64,000 nt of DNA. It comes from Nitrospirota bacterium. Its GTDB lineage: Bacteria; Nitrospirota; Thermodesulfovibrionia; Thermodesulfovibrionales; Dissulfurispiraceae. The first letter of the stretch is position 1. The number at the start of each line of letters is the position of its first letter. The position numbers were made by a program, and so were the translations under genes. The notes below the pieces were generated by a model. It did not search any database. It was not told the DNA's origin and was given only the letters and a program-made list of their open reading frames with translations. Shown here one piece after another: positions 1 through 8,227 of this stretch. The DNA lies in assembly GCA_016936655.1 (NCBI GenBank), contig JAFGXL010000030.1, positions 33,591 through 97,590 of the forward strand, in the 5' to 3' direction.

Positions 1-169
1 GCATTGGGCCATGCAGCTCATTATTAAGTACCTCTACAACTTTGCCCGGCCTTAACCCAATATCTTCAGTGCGGCAATCGAGATCTGTCTTCTTCAATGA
101 GCAGCCACGTTCGCGAATGCTCACAATCTCTGCTTTTTCTCCTCTGCGAAGCAGCCCAAGCGGAAGCAC
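1..169 (-). CDS. feoA: FeoA-domain protein, cut off by the window edge
   Basis: FeoA is a small cytosolic SH3-like partner of the ferrous-iron transporter FeoB. The visible 56 codons carry the family pattern: an N-terminal LPLGLLRRGEKAEIVSI-like stretch and then DIGLRPGKVVEVL. A GTG start at 169 is chosen because it overlaps the upstream TAG stop (TAGTG) and has GGAGG five bases before it, inside the last codons of the upstream barrel gene. That arrangement implies translational coupling. The loop between the two motifs holds two cysteines and looks slightly longer than usual. The C-terminus lies outside the window, so a FeoA fusion cannot be excluded. Confidence 0.75.
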   Translation of the reverse strand, partial: MLPLGLLRRGEKAEIVSIRERGCSLKKTDLDCRTEDIGLRPGKVVEVLNNELHGPM

Positions 170-954
170 TAAAACCTCCATGCTATGCCAAAAAGAATAG
201 ATGTATCAGTTTCAGGGCCATTTAATGATTTTTTGAGGCCTGCAGTGATATCCATAGTTTCACTAACCGAATAAACAATGCCGCCGAGCATAAAGGCTGG
301 ATTTGTTGACTCTAACTTGTCAGGATTTTTCTCAATACCAACATTGGCCACCAATTTAATATCCTTGATCACCTCGGCTCCAGCTGCAGCAGATGCATGC
401 CACAAGTTGTTTTTCTCATCGAGCTTATTTTCGTTACGTATATATCCTAGATTAATGTGAAAATCAAAATGCTTCAGCTCCTGGGTAACAATCAGATAAG
501 AACCGAATGTTGACCTGCCGCTGCCGAGGCCCTTTTCATCGTCACCTGTAGGCAAAGTAACAAATGGCTTAATAGCGAGGCTGAAACCATTTTTTTTATA
601 AAACCTCCACTTCATTTCTAGCGAGAGATCAGATATACCTGAACTCTTTTCGACTAGATTCCCATTCTCATAGTTCCTGTTTAACTGATAAGGGAAGCCA
701 AGCGTGATAATGTCCAGATTTTCTGTAAGCCCATATGAGTATATTGCTGAAAATGAGCTTGACTTGCTCTTGGTAGCCGCACCTTCTTGCTTTGAACTGT
801 CTCTACTAAACTCTGCTTGAACCTCGATCTGTGAATTTCCTTTACCCTGTGTGCCGGTGTCATCTGTAATAAGTGGATGATACGCCTCTGCTTTAACAGA
901 AAAAGATAACGCAAATACTGCAAGAATACATAATGAACAAGCTTTTTTTATCAA
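169..954 (-). CDS. Outer-membrane beta-barrel protein, phenol-degradation MetA-like transporter family
   Basis: This 261-residue protein has a signal peptide (MIKKACSLCILAVFALSFS...AEA). The mature part starts AYHPLITDDTGTQGKGNSQ and continues as alternating amphipathic strands ending in an aromatic WRF, as expected for a barrel. The N-terminal motif fits the putative MetA-pathway/transporter barrel family (PF13557). Members often sit beside metal-uptake genes, but no substrate is established here. The TTG start at 954 is preferred over an ATG at 984 because AGGAGG lies six bases before it and the signal peptide then begins correctly. It is co-oriented with and overlaps feoA. A palindrome sits directly upstream of the ribosome site, so iron control is plausible. 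Confidence 0.65.
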   Translation of the reverse strand: MIKKACSLCILAVFALSFSVKAEAYHPLITDDTGTQGKGNSQIEVQAEFSRDSSKQEGAATKSKSSSFSAIYSYGLTENLDIITLGFPYQLNRNYENGNLVEKSSGISDLSLEMKWRFYKKNGFSLAIKPFVTLPTGDDEKGLGSGRSTFGSYLIVTQELKHFDFHINLGYIRNENKLDEKNNLWHASAAAGAEVIKDIKLVANVGIEKNPDKLESTNPAFMLGGIVYSVSETMDITAGLKKSLNGPETDTSILFGIAWRF

Positions 955-966
955 TGTACACCTCCT

Positions 967-985
967 ATTGAGATAAAATCTCATT
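967..985. promoter_or_regulatory. Candidate operator, palindrome TGAGAT-AAA-ATCTCA
   Basis: A perfect 6-3-6 inverted repeat at 969-983 lies just upstream of the AGGAGG of the barrel gene. Its core matches that of the larger palindrome at 1118-1152. Size and spacing recall Fur-family operators, and a Fur-family gene is encoded in the divergent operon. Binding is an inference. Confidence 0.5.
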
Positions 986-1117
986 TGATCTGAGCAAAAA
1001 AAATGCTCTTACTTATTTAATAGTGTCAAAATTGAAAACGGCCTTATAAGTTCAATTCAATTAAAATTTAATGCTGATATATCAAAATCTGAACAATGCT
1101 GTAACTATTACTTTATT

Positions 1118-1152
1118 CATTTAAAATTGAGATCTTATCTCAATTTTAAATG
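1118..1152. promoter_or_regulatory. Candidate operator, perfect 16-bp inverted repeat
   Basis: The arms (CATTTAAAATTGAGAT and its complement) are perfectly paired over 16 bases around a CTT spacer. The inner TTGAGAT-CTT-ATCTCAA repeats the core found at 969-983. Its place in the divergent feo promoter region and the Fur-family gene downstream suggest a metal-regulator site. No U-tract follows, so a terminator is unlikely. Confidence 0.6.
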
Positions 1153-1209
1153 GGCACTATTAAGTTTGTCAACAGTTTTTTTTAATGACATTTGGTTCGT
1201 AAGACGCTG

Positions 1210-1240
1210 TTGAAGTCTTGCATTGCATCTTATATATAAT
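1210..1240 (+). promoter_or_regulatory. Likely feoB operon promoter
   Basis: TTGAAG at 1210 is followed by TATATA at 17 bases or TATAAT at 19 bases (1235-1240). This places the transcript start roughly 45-50 bases before the feoB GTG. It is read by consensus only. Confidence 0.4.
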
Positions 1241-1297
1241 ATAGACTGATTGAGACTGCGATTTAATTTCAATTAACCCATACTGAGGACTTCAACA

Positions 1298-3268
1298 GTG
1301 CAACATAGACATAGGCATGGACATGAAAAAGATATCGAAAAGATAGCCCTGCTCGGCAATCCCAATGTCGGCAAAAGCGTAATATTCGGCCTGCTAACAG
1401 GCAAATATGTAACCGTATCCAACTATCCAGGTACAACCGTAGAGATAACCAGAAGCAGCATCAACCTCAATAAATCAAGGTATCTGCTGATAGACACCCC
1501 GGGAGTCAACAGCCTTGTGCCTATGAGTGAAGATGAAAAGGTGACAAGAGACATCCTTCTTAATGAAGAACCCTCCAATGTTGTACAGGTTGGTGACGCA
1601 AAAAATCTCAAACGCACGCTTCTTATAACAATACAGCTTGCTGAAATGGGGATGCCCTCTGTTTTAGCCCTTAATATGGCAGATGAGGCAACGGAAAAAG
1701 GCATCTCAATAGATATAGGCAAGCTTAAGGAGTTTCTAGGTATTGAAGTAGTCTCCACAATCGCACCTCAAAGAAAGGGGATCAGAGAGTTGAAAGAGGC
1801 TATGCTCAAACCAAATCTTTCAGCTATAAGACCTAAATACCATCCATCTATAGAATATGCTGCTGCTGACATAGCTGACCTTCTACCTCATGGTCATATA
1901 TCTAAAAAATCACTTGCCTTAATGATACTTTCTGGAGACTGCAGTCTTATGGACTGGATGAAAGATAATCTGGCAGAGCCATCCATCGGACATATTCTAT
2001 CCATTAAAGATAACTGCGAAGCTCAGCTCAAAGGATCAACAGCTCTGCATATAAATAAAGCAAGACTACAATTGGCTGAAAAAATAGCAGACTCTGTAAC
2101 AACAAAGACCGGGATAACATCATGGAAGCCTCTGGCGGTTGCTGGTAATCTGAGTATGCATCAAGTGTACGGCATACCTATACTTTTAGCCGTGCTTTAT
2201 GCTGTTTATCTCTTTGTAGGTGTTTTCGGAGCAGGCACTCTGGTAGATTTTTTCGAAGAAACGATCTTCGGTCAGTATATAAACCCTTCTGTAACCAAGC
2301 TCGCACAGACATTCGTCCCCTGGCAGCTTCTGCAAGATCTTCTTGTAGGCCAGTACGGAATTGTAACCGTGGCTCTCACATATGCGCTGGCTATAATACT
2401 GCCTATCACAATAACTTTTTTCATAGCGTTCGGCCTGCTTGAGGACAGTGGATATCTGCCTCGACTGGCTATAATGAGCAACCGGTTCTTCAATCTTATG
2501 GGACTAAATGGCAAAGCAGTACTTCCTATGGTGCTTGGACTCGGCTGCGGTACAATGGCAATTATGACAACCAGAATACTAGAAACAAAGCGTGATCGAA
2601 TAATAACAACATTTCTGCTCGCACTCGCTATACCATGCTCAGCCCAGCTTGGCGTCATACTCGGCATGCTCGGCGCGCTATCCATAAAGGCTGCTATTAT
2701 TTGGACATCCTGCATAATAATTGTACTTTTTATATCCGGATTTCTTGCATCAAAAATTGTGATCGGCGGGAAAACAAATTTTTTCCTCGAGATTCCTCCT
2801 ATCAGAATACCCAATATTATGAATATCATAATTAAAACTATAGGAAGAGTTGAATGGTATCTCAAAGAGGCTGTGCCTCTATTCATCCTCGGCACGCTTA
2901 TACTTTTTACACTCAATGAACTGGATCTTATCAAGCGCATCGAAGCTGCGGCATCCCCAATAGTAGTTAATCTGCTAAGCCTTCCACAGGAGACTACCAG
3001 CTCCTTTATAATGGGTTTCCTTAGAAGAGACTATGGAGCCGCAGGGCTTTTTGATCTTTCACAAAAAGGGCTTCTAACGCCTGTTCAGTCAATAGTAAGT
3101 CTTGTGACAATTACTCTGTTTGTGCCCTGCCTTGCAAGTTTTTTTATGATCATAAAAGAGATGGGGATAAAAACAGCGCTTGTGATAATAACAATAGTAT
3201 TCACACTCGCAATTATTTACGGTTCAACAATAAATTTAATACTTAACAGTATTAATATAAATCTTTAA
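1298..3268 (+). CDS. feoB: Ferrous iron transporter FeoB
   Basis: FeoB is an inner-membrane GTPase-coupled Fe(II) importer. The N-terminal G domain shows GNPNVGKS (about residue 21), DTPG (about 67) and NMAD (about 129). A helical spacer follows, then a membrane region from about residue 285 with paired gate segments, including TRILETKRDRI and a conserved Cys in PCSAQLG. At 656 residues it is shorter than the roughly 770 of E. coli FeoB, as in many anaerobes. The N-terminus is His-rich (QHRHRHGHEK). The start is GTG with GAGG about nine bases upstream; no better ATG lies nearby. It leads an operon with the Fur-family gene 12 bases downstream. Confidence 0.93.
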   Translation: MQHRHRHGHEKDIEKIALLGNPNVGKSVIFGLLTGKYVTVSNYPGTTVEITRSSINLNKSRYLLIDTPGVNSLVPMSEDEKVTRDILLNEEPSNVVQVGDAKNLKRTLLITIQLAEMGMPSVLALNMADEATEKGISIDIGKLKEFLGIEVVSTIAPQRKGIRELKEAMLKPNLSAIRPKYHPSIEYAAADIADLLPHGHISKKSLALMILSGDCSLMDWMKDNLAEPSIGHILSIKDNCEAQLKGSTALHINKARLQLAEKIADSVTTKTGITSWKPLAVAGNLSMHQVYGIPILLAVLYAVYLFVGVFGAGTLVDFFEETIFGQYINPSVTKLAQTFVPWQLLQDLLVGQYGIVTVALTYALAIILPITITFFIAFGLLEDSGYLPRLAIMSNRFFNLMGLNGKAVLPMVLGLGCGTMAIMTTRILETKRDRIITTFLLALAIPCSAQLGVILGMLGALSIKAAIIWTSCIIIVLFISGFLASKIVIGGKTNFFLEIPPIRIPNIMNIIIKTIGRVEWYLKEAVPLFILGTLILFTLNELDLIKRIEAAASPIVVNLLSLPQETTSSFIMGFLRRDYGAAGLFDLSQKGLLTPVQSIVSLVTITLFVPCLASFFMIIKEMGIKTALVIITIVFTLAIIYGSTINLILNSININL

Positions 3269-3280
3269 CGGAGCTGGCTA

Positions 3281-3712
3281 ATGGCCCAACAAAAATTCAG
3301 GGCTTTTCTTCTCAGAAAAGGGCTCAAGTTTACAAAAGAACGCTTTGAGATCCTGGATGAAATCATCTTAATCGAAAATCATTTTGATCCTGAAGAACTT
3401 TACGATAAAATGAAAAAAAAAGGATCAAAGGTCTCACGGGCATCCGTATACAGGACTATTCCCCTGCTTGTTGAGAGCGGGATAATTCAAGAAGTTGAGC
3501 GAATATCTAAACATACACATTATGAAAAGGTTTTTAATGTGCCTCACCATGACCATTTAATATGCCTCAGGTGCGGAAGTATCACTGAGTTTTTTTCTCT
3601 CACACTTGAGACACTTCAGTTAGAGATATGCCAAAAAGAAAACTTCAAAAGCGTAAGACACAGCCTCGAGATATTCGGCTATTGTGACAAATGCGCAAAA
3701 TTGAACAAATAA
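3281..3712 (+). CDS. Fur-family metal-responsive transcriptional regulator
   Basis: This 143-residue winged-helix repressor has the recognition segment SRASVYRTIPLLVESGI and the metal-binding run HHDHLICLRCG. A second CxxC pair (GYCDKC) near the C-terminus would bind structural zinc. The length is typical of Fur, Zur or PerR. Lying between feoB and a small membrane gene, it is most simply an iron-responsive regulator of its own operon. The exact metal cannot be told from sequence. The palindromes at 967-985 and 1118-1152 are its candidate targets. It starts at ATG 12 bases after feoB, with GGAG in the gap. Confidence 0.9.
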   Translation: MAQQKFRAFLLRKGLKFTKERFEILDEIILIENHFDPEELYDKMKKKGSKVSRASVYRTIPLLVESGIIQEVERISKHTHYEKVFNVPHHDHLICLRCGSITEFFSLTLETLQLEICQKENFKSVRHSLEIFGYCDKCAKLNK

Positions 3713-3736
3713 CAGAAGGTCAAATATTAATTACCC

Positions 3737-3976
3737 ATGAAGATAATCCTTTTAATAAGCTTCCTTGCCTTTATAATCAATTTGCCGGCAGGCTATCTTC
3801 GGAGCCGTTCAACGAAATATTCTCTTAAATGGTTTGCTTATATACACATGCCAATACCGCTCATTATAGCGGCCAGAATCTTTTCACAGACAGAGTACAT
3901 ATATATACCGATATTCATTGTTGCTGCATTTGCAGGACAGCTTATCGGCGGCAAGATAGAGAGATCAGGATGCTGA
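3737..3976 (+). CDS. Small membrane protein of unknown function
   Basis: The 79 residues form about two to three hydrophobic segments: an N-terminal ILLISFLAFIINLPAGY, a middle helix from about residue 34, and an IPIFIVAAFAGQLIGG helix at the end. I do not recognise a characterised family. It lies 24 bases after the Fur-family gene and its stop overlaps the next start by seven bases (ATGCTGA), so it belongs to the feoB operon. The Shine-Dalgarno match (AGAAGG) is about 16 bases upstream, which is poorly placed. Function is unknown; a link to iron transport is only contextual. Confidence 0.65.
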   Translation: MKIILLISFLAFIINLPAGYLRSRSTKYSLKWFAYIHMPIPLIIAARIFSQTEYIYIPIFIVAAFAGQLIGGKIERSGC

Positions 3977-4983
3977 CAAGCTTTCTCCTGAGTCCCGGCA
4001 AGATCGAACTTAGAGACATACCTGTGCCAACACCAGGCCGTGGAGAGGTGCTGATAAAAATAAAGGCAGCGCTGACTTGCGGCACTGACCTTAAAGCATT
4101 TCTAAGAGGCCATCCCTTGATACCTATGCCCGGACCTTTTGGGCATGAATTCTCCGGTGTTATAGCAGAAATAGGGGCAGGAGTCATAAAGTTTAAAGAA
4201 GGCGATCATGTAATGTGCGTACATAGTGCGCCATGCGGCTTATGCCAGTACTGCAAAACCGGCAGCTTCAATCTTTGTGAAAATATAATGCAGACAAAAG
4301 TTCTCGGGGCATTCGCTGAGTACATATTAATACCTGAACATATAGTAAAGCAGAACCTTTTTATAAAACCGCCTTCAATTCCTTTCGAACAGGCTGCCAT
4401 GATGGAACCGCTTGCCTGCGTTGTACATGGCGCAAGTCAGCTCAGGGTGGATAAAGACACCACTGCATTAGTAATAGGCAGCGGCCCTATCGGTCTAATG
4501 CATCTGGCTGTCATGAAGATGAAGGGCGCCAAAGTGATAGTAACAGCACGAAACGAAAAGAGACTATCCATAGCAAAACAGCTGGGAGCTGATGTATGCG
4601 TGCAGCCGGAACTTTTGCGTGATGCTATAAACAACATGACAAACAAACTGGGCACAGATATTGTAATCGAGTGCACTGGCCAGCCTGAAATATGGGAACG
4701 CTCAGTAGACTATACAAGACGCGGAGGAACTGTTATGCTCTTTGGCGGATGCAAAAAAGGAACCCTAGTCTCCTTTGATACATACAGACTGCATTATGAC
4801 GAAATCACACTAAAAGGCGCATTTCATTTCACTCCGGCTGATGTAGCACATGCAAAAGAGCTTCTCGAAAATGGACTGGATTTATCATCAATAATAACTG
4901 GAACCTATCAGCTCAATGACCTGGAAAAAGCTCTTCTCAGACTAAGCAACAGCGACGGACTAAAATACGCAATAATCCCTTAA
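3970..4983 (+). CDS. Zinc-dependent medium-chain dehydrogenase, sorbitol/threonine dehydrogenase type
   Basis: This 337-residue NAD(P)-dependent alcohol or polyol dehydrogenase homologue carries catalytic-zinc residues in LTCGTDL and GHEFSG. A structural-zinc knuckle, CGLCQYCKTGSFNLC, follows the first cysteine of that set. A Rossmann nucleotide site reads VIGSGPIGLMHL. The ATG at 3970 is chosen because it gives the normal family N-terminus and overlaps the upstream stop; longer forms would run through the membrane gene. A paralogue lies at 15381-16409. Substrate cannot be assigned, and its place at the end of an iron operon is unexplained. Confidence 0.85.
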   Translation: MLTSFLLSPGKIELRDIPVPTPGRGEVLIKIKAALTCGTDLKAFLRGHPLIPMPGPFGHEFSGVIAEIGAGVIKFKEGDHVMCVHSAPCGLCQYCKTGSFNLCENIMQTKVLGAFAEYILIPEHIVKQNLFIKPPSIPFEQAAMMEPLACVVHGASQLRVDKDTTALVIGSGPIGLMHLAVMKMKGAKVIVTARNEKRLSIAKQLGADVCVQPELLRDAINNMTNKLGTDIVIECTGQPEIWERSVDYTRRGGTVMLFGGCKKGTLVSFDTYRLHYDEITLKGAFHFTPADVAHAKELLENGLDLSSIITGTYQLNDLEKALLRLSNSDGLKYAIIP

Positions 4984-5001
4984 AAAATCAGACGCTCAAG
5001 A

Positions 5002-5568
5002 TCATCGCCAATATCTGTAAGGGTAGTACCTCCACCATGGCCTGTATCCAAACGGATAGTCCCATGGATCGTACCAGGGATCATACCAATACGGATACGA
5101 TCTTAAGTAATACTCTGTCCTCTCAGGCCACAAATATATTCCCCTTATCTCAAAAAGAAGGAACTGATAAGGCATCTGCTGTATTACTCCATCCCTGTTC
5201 TCGATGTATATACCAGCAATTGTGATATCTCTGTCTTTCTTGTAAATAAGGGGATCAAGAATTCCCTTATCTTTTGGGAGCAGCGCCAAAATCCTTCTGT
5301 CAGGGCCTCTTCTGCTGGACAAGTATCCGCGGGAATCTACAGGAGTATAGGCAACTTCAAGAAGAGACCCTTCTTCCACCAGTTTTATATCGGTAATTGT
5401 GCCTCCAAGCAGAAACATCCTGCCCTGATATCCGCTGGAAGATCTAAGCATATTGTCAAAAGGCGGATCAATTGCTGCCTGTTTCATAAGCTCAGGAGCA
5501 AATACCGGAGTGCATGATACAAGGGATAAGAGCAATATATAAAATAACCTGCTGATCTTCATAACCAT
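5002..5568 (-). CDS. Slp-family outer-membrane lipoprotein
   Basis: This 188-residue protein has a lipoprotein signal (LFYILLLSLVSC), giving a lipidated N-terminal Cys. The body pattern (YQGRMFLLGGTI..., then VAYTPVDSRGY, then ITIAGIYIE) fits the Slp/YeaY starvation-lipoprotein family (PF03843). The last 35 residues are very rich in Tyr, Trp and Pro (YWYDPWYDPWDYP), which is not part of the core fold. The ATG at 5568 is preferred because AGGTG lies six bases upstream; a GTG at 5577 overlaps that site. It is the last gene of the minus-strand set starting at 9907 and converges on the dehydrogenase. Confidence 0.75.
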   Translation of the reverse strand: MVMKISRLFYILLLSLVSCTPVFAPELMKQAAIDPPFDNMLRSSSGYQGRMFLLGGTITDIKLVEEGSLLEVAYTPVDSRGYLSSRRGPDRRILALLPKDKGILDPLIYKKDRDITIAGIYIENRDGVIQQMPYQFLLFEIRGIYLWPERTEYYLRSYPYWYDPWYDPWDYPFGYRPWWRYYPYRYWR

Positions 5569-5628
5569 CTTTTTCACCTTTTAGACGATGATGACAACCA
5601 TGGGCTGAATCAATATCTTTTACCAGCT

Positions 5629-5898
5629 TCAGATCGAGAACATAGACTCAAGATCATGCCTTGAATAAGCCCTGAAAGCAAGAAGCGTATCTGTCTTTTC
5701 AATACCCTCGATCTTGAGCAGATGCTCGGTAACCAGTGCGGCAAGGTCATCATTTTTTTCGACACGCACAATAGCGATCAGGTCATAATTACCGCTTACG
5801 GAAAAAACCTCCGATATCTCCTTCATCCCTGCAAGGTACTCTGCAACATCATTAATCTTATGCCTTTCAGCATTTATAAGAATTATTGAGGTGACCAT
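5629..5898 (-). CDS. Stand-alone Lrp/AsnC ligand-binding (RAM) domain protein
   Basis: The 89 residues match the effector-binding half of Lrp/AsnC regulators without the helix-turn-helix. The pattern is ILINAERHKINDVAEYLAG, then VFSVSGNYDLIAIVRVE, then IEGIEKTDTLLAF. Such stand-alone domains form amino-acid-binding oligomers in other bacteria, but their targets are rarely known. GGAGGGAG lies upstream of the ATG. It sits 19 bases after the histidine kinase stop, so the two are probably co-transcribed. Confidence 0.82.
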   Translation of the reverse strand: MVTSIILINAERHKINDVAEYLAGMKEISEVFSVSGNYDLIAIVRVEKNDDLAALVTEHLLKIEGIEKTDTLLAFRAYSRHDLESMFSI

Positions 5899-5917
5899 AA
5901 ACTCCCTCCCTGTGAAA

Positions 5918-8194
5918 TTATATATCCAATGGGAATCTCATTGTAAATATAGAGCCCTTTCCAGGCTCACTCTCTACATTTATGCTGCCTCCCTGCAGTT
6001 CGGAAGCATACTTAACAAAAGTGAGGCCGAGACCGTGGCCAGCAACATCAGCAGCGCGCTGTGAATGAGCGCGGTAAAACTTATCGAATATTTTATCCAG
6101 TATTGTGCTGTCCATGCCAACGCCCTGATCAGCTATAGTTAACACCAGTTCTTTTGCATCAGCTCTAGCTTTAACATAAATCTCGGATTTTTCATAGCTG
6201 TATTTAATCGCATTTTCAATAATATTCAGCACACACTGTCTGAGCAGGTCTTCGTCAAGCATGATTTGCGGCAGAGGCTGCTGCATATCAAGCTTTATGC
6301 TTATGCCTTTTTTCTGCGCAACAGGATCTGCTGTCATTATTACAGAGTCGAGCAGCAGACCTAAATCAATTGGCCGCTTCTGTACAAGACGCTCTCCTGA
6401 TTCGAGATGTGAAAGATCCAGATATGTTGATATGAGGCGGTTCATTCGGTCAGCCTCTCTGTTAATGATAGCGATATACTGTTTTTCTGAATCTTCAGCG
6501 TTCATATCCAGTATATTCGCATATCCCTGAATTGCTGTAAGCGGGGTGCGGAGCTCGTGAGATATAAGCGAGACCATCTCATTTTTCATCATCTCGAGTC
6601 TTTTGATCTCACTAACATCTGTCAATAAAAAGAGCAGATAGCTTTCGTTCTCAAAAGATATCATCACAGCATCGGCTTTTACATAAAAATCACCGCCCGA
6701 GCAGAGTGTAAAAGATACAGCCTGGCCATGGCTCGATAGCGTCTTAAGTGTATGCATTGTTGAGGAACTGCCCATCACAGAGCTGAACAGAGAGTTAATA
6801 AAAGTATCTAGACCAGAGAGATCCAGTTTTACAGATTTCGCTATTCTGCGGGCCTTGTCATTGGCAATTGCAAGCTGACCTGCGGTTTCAAAAAGCAGTA
6901 TGCCGCTCATTGAGTTGGATATAACCGCATCAGCCAGAGCTTTTTCGAAAAGAAGCTCACGAGTCAGCTTGTCAGCCATCTCGACCTGTGCATTTATGCC
7001 GCCTGCTAAAAGCAGTCCCATTATGCCATAGCCAGACTCTTTATGAACTGTTCCAAGCTGCTTAGCAATATCTTTATATTCGCTGTTAAGCAATGCTGCT
7101 GCCTGGTCAAGCTTAACCATATATGAAACACCGAATACAGATATCGCTGTTGCATAAATAAAAGAGGGTTTGAGCCAAAGATTAAAATAAGCAAACAGCG
7201 AGTATGAAACAATAAAAATAGCGCCCAGTGTCAGAGTCAACACCAAAAGCGTGCGCATCTCATTTAATCGCATGAAGAGCAAAAATAAAAGCACCATAAA
7301 GACAAGAGCAGCAACAAAACGTAAGGATTCAGGCAGTATTTTAATGCTGTTTTTTAACAAAAGGTTGTTCAGTATATTTGCGTGCAGCTCTATGCTCGAC
7401 ATGCCCCCGCGCTTGTCGCTTATTGGAGTAAAAAAACGGGTCTGCATAGCATCGGCAGTCAGTCCGATAAGCACAATCTTGTTATTGAAATACGAAACAG
7501 GATACATGCCCTCAACAATCTCGTAGAAGGACAGCTTTTGAAATGTGCCTAACGGTCCAAAGAAATTTATGCTCATCGGATTATATTGATATAATGCATT
7601 TATGCTAATCTGTGACTCTTTAACAGGAACCGGCGTCTGCTCTATTTTTGTTTTTGTAGCAACCTCGTATACTGACGAAGCAAATGAAGAATAGATATTC
7701 CCATTAAGATAAATAGAGTGGTAGACCTGCCTCACTTTGCCGTCTATATCCTGATCAACATGAACATGACCGGTCTTAACTGGATGAAACATATCCAGCG
7801 GAGATACAGGCGTGATTTCTGACCCTACATATGCTGGCAGAACCACCCTGCCATGCTGCTGTACTGCTCCGGCAAGTATATCATCTTCTGCTGAGGGTTC
7901 AGACCATATGATATCAAATCCAACCGCCCTGGCAGATGCGGTTCTTGCGAGCAGCTTTGCATAGTAGTTTCTTGGGATCGGCCACTTGCCGTATTTGGCG
8001 AGAGTCTTTTCGTCTATCGCAGCTATAACTATATCGCTGCTTCTTGTCTGCGCGCCGCGCAGCCTGAAGTTAAGATCATAAAAAAAGAGATCAATTCCAT
8101 TAAATGCACCCAGAAGCTCCAGTAAAATTACAACTACGGAAGCAGACAGCAGGGCAATAAATGTATTCAAAAAGCTTTTCTTATATCTATCCAT
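5918..8194 (-). CDS. CHASE2-domain sensor histidine kinase
   Basis: A membrane kinase of about 758 residues. An N-terminal transmembrane helix is followed by a periplasmic CHASE2 sensor (about 35-290; DIVIAAIDEKTLAKYGKWP, then IVLIGLTADAM). Three clustered transmembrane helices follow (about 300-370) and then a PAS-like segment. The kinase core has SHELRTPL with the phospho-accepting His near 547, NIIENAIKYS, DQGVGM, FDKFYR and GHGLGL. No receiver domain or response regulator is adjacent. The upstream FecR/LysM gene ends about 30 bases before. ATG 8194 or GTG 8203 are both possible starts and neither has a clear ribosome site. Confidence 0.9.
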   Translation of the reverse strand: MDRYKKSFLNTFIALLSASVVVILLELLGAFNGIDLFFYDLNFRLRGAQTRSSDIVIAAIDEKTLAKYGKWPIPRNYYAKLLARTASARAVGFDIIWSEPSAEDDILAGAVQQHGRVVLPAYVGSEITPVSPLDMFHPVKTGHVHVDQDIDGKVRQVYHSIYLNGNIYSSFASSVYEVATKTKIEQTPVPVKESQISINALYQYNPMSINFFGPLGTFQKLSFYEIVEGMYPVSYFNNKIVLIGLTADAMQTRFFTPISDKRGGMSSIELHANILNNLLLKNSIKILPESLRFVAALVFMVLLFLLFMRLNEMRTLLVLTLTLGAIFIVSYSLFAYFNLWLKPSFIYATAISVFGVSYMVKLDQAAALLNSEYKDIAKQLGTVHKESGYGIMGLLLAGGINAQVEMADKLTRELLFEKALADAVISNSMSGILLFETAGQLAIANDKARRIAKSVKLDLSGLDTFINSLFSSVMGSSSTMHTLKTLSSHGQAVSFTLCSGGDFYVKADAVMISFENESYLLFLLTDVSEIKRLEMMKNEMVSLISHELRTPLTAIQGYANILDMNAEDSEKQYIAIINREADRMNRLISTYLDLSHLESGERLVQKRPIDLGLLLDSVIMTADPVAQKKGISIKLDMQQPLPQIMLDEDLLRQCVLNIIENAIKYSYEKSEIYVKARADAKELVLTIADQGVGMDSTILDKIFDKFYRAHSQRAADVAGHGLGLTFVKYASELQGGSINVESEPGKGSIFTMRFPLDI

Positions 8195-8227
8195 TAAAAA
8201 CACTGTTCATATTATTAAGCTTGCTTG

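Larger units (their letters stand above)
985..1297. other. Divergent intergenic region between the barrel/feoA and feoB operons
   Basis: These 313 bases are AT-rich and without a credible gene. They hold the palindrome at 1118-1152 and a plausible feoB promoter near 1210-1240. A minus-strand TTGACA lies at 1024-1029 that could be a -35 for the barrel gene, although its -10 is weak. A TTGAGA half-site lies near 1251, close to the expected feoB transcript start. Confidence 0.6.

Noticed and set aside
2272..2940. Long open frame antisense to feoB (about 222 codons)
   Set aside because: It lies wholly inside feoB, whose motifs are complete. The translation has no recognisable pattern and there is no ribosome site.
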